Assembly: GCA_008501785.1 (NCBI GenBank)
Contig: QQUD01000341.1
Coordinates: 1-5,424, forward strand
DNA length: 5,424 nt
Reading direction: 5' to 3'
From: Chloroflexota bacterium
GTDB taxonomy: Bacteria; Chloroflexota; Anaerolineae; Promineifilales; Promineifilaceae
Numbering within the stretch: the stretch's first letter is position 1; every line of letters begins with the position of its first letter. This document shows, in pieces, positions 5,135-5,424 of the stretch. A model generated the notes under the pieces. That model saw only the letters and a list, made by a program, of their open reading frames with translations, was not told where the DNA came from and ran no database searches. Position numbers and translations under genes: made by a program.

Positions 5135-5424
5135 ATGTCGAAAATTGGCATTGTCGGAACTGGATTTGTCGGAGCAACGGCCGCTTATGCGTTGGTGATG
5201 CGCGGTGTAGGTAGTGAAATTGCGCTGATTGATATCAATTTGGCGCGGGCGAAGGCGGAGGCAGCAGATATTTTGCACGCGGTTCCGTTTGCACATTCAA
5301 TGCGCATCACAGCCGGTGATTATAGTGAGTTGGTTGACAGTAAGATTGTGATTATTACCGCAGGCGTCAATCAAAAACCGGGCGAAACCCGTTTGCAATT
5401 ATTGGAACGCAATGCAGCTATCTT
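5135..5424 (+). CDS. ldh: L-lactate dehydrogenase, N-terminal part (cut by the window edge)
   Basis: The first 96 residues of an NAD-dependent L-lactate dehydrogenase, which interconverts pyruvate and L-lactate with NADH in the cytoplasm during fermentation. The Rossmann fold opens at once: [12 protein letters not shown] contains the dinucleotide loop G8-T-G10-F-V-G13. D33 in ALIDIN is the acidic residue that binds the NAD ribose and favours NAD over NADP. The active-site loop reads [17 protein letters not shown] (77-93). Gln80 is the substrate-specificity position, which is Arg in malate dehydrogenase, and Arg86 lies in the mobile loop; this points to lactate rather than malate. The catalytic His and the rest, about 215 residues, lie outside the window. 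A strong ribosome binding site five bases upstream sets the start. It is transcribed away from the acetyltransferase gene. Confidence 0.93.
   Translation, partial: MSKIGIVGTGFVGATAAYALVMRGVGSEIALIDINLARAKAEAADILHAVPFAHSMRITAGDYSELVDSKIVIITAGVNQKPGETRLQLLERNAAI

Overview
The window looks like chromosomal DNA from an environmental bacterium. My best guess is Chloroflexota (Anaerolineae-like), with moderate to low confidence. The reasons are an nSTAND1 NTPase that opens with a 'GDKITVGDI.GSY.AIGAGAQV' segment of a kind I associate with that phylum, a bacterial L-lactate dehydrogenase, the mid-40s G+C content (estimated by eye), and AT-rich gaps carrying short 'TCTGCGT' and 'GGCGCTAAGG' repeats. 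No single feature proves the phylum.

Layout, left to right. All genes are on the minus strand except the last. Bases 1-35 are the first 11 codons of an unidentified gene with a strong ribosome binding site. Bases 101-2695 encode an 864-residue STAND-type NTPase with a C-terminal multi-pass membrane domain; this is the most interesting gene here. Bases 2696-3038 are non-coding and hold a TGTGA-N6-TCACA dyad abutting a plausible sigma70 promoter that points at the STAND gene. Next come a DUF3592-like membrane protein (3039-3674) and a YbaK/EbsC-type aminoacyl-tRNA deacylase (3671-4156), overlapping by 4 bases. A 140-base gap with short TCTGCGT direct repeats follows, then a GNAT acetyltransferase of the phosphinothricin/arsinothricin/YncA type (4297-4791). 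A 343-base divergent intergenic region with a 15-bp hairpin separates it from the 5' end of an L-lactate dehydrogenase gene on the plus strand (5135 to the window edge).

How the genes may work together. The deacylase and DUF3592 genes are probably translationally coupled; the acetyltransferase may or may not share their transcript. These three and the LDH look like ordinary housekeeping or detoxification genes. The STAND gene has its own candidate promoter and leads, with no visible terminator and only a 65-base gap, into the truncated gene at the left edge. It is built like a signal-responsive oligomerising ATPase: an N-terminal adaptor/amyloid-like segment and coiled coil, nSTAND1 ATPase with winged helix, HEAT-like repeats and about six membrane helices. 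That layout fits a candidate conflict or cell-death protein acting at the membrane, which is inference from architecture alone. A CGGCCG palindrome, mostly in an AAACGGCCGT context, recurs across several unrelated genes and resembles a highly iterated palindrome.
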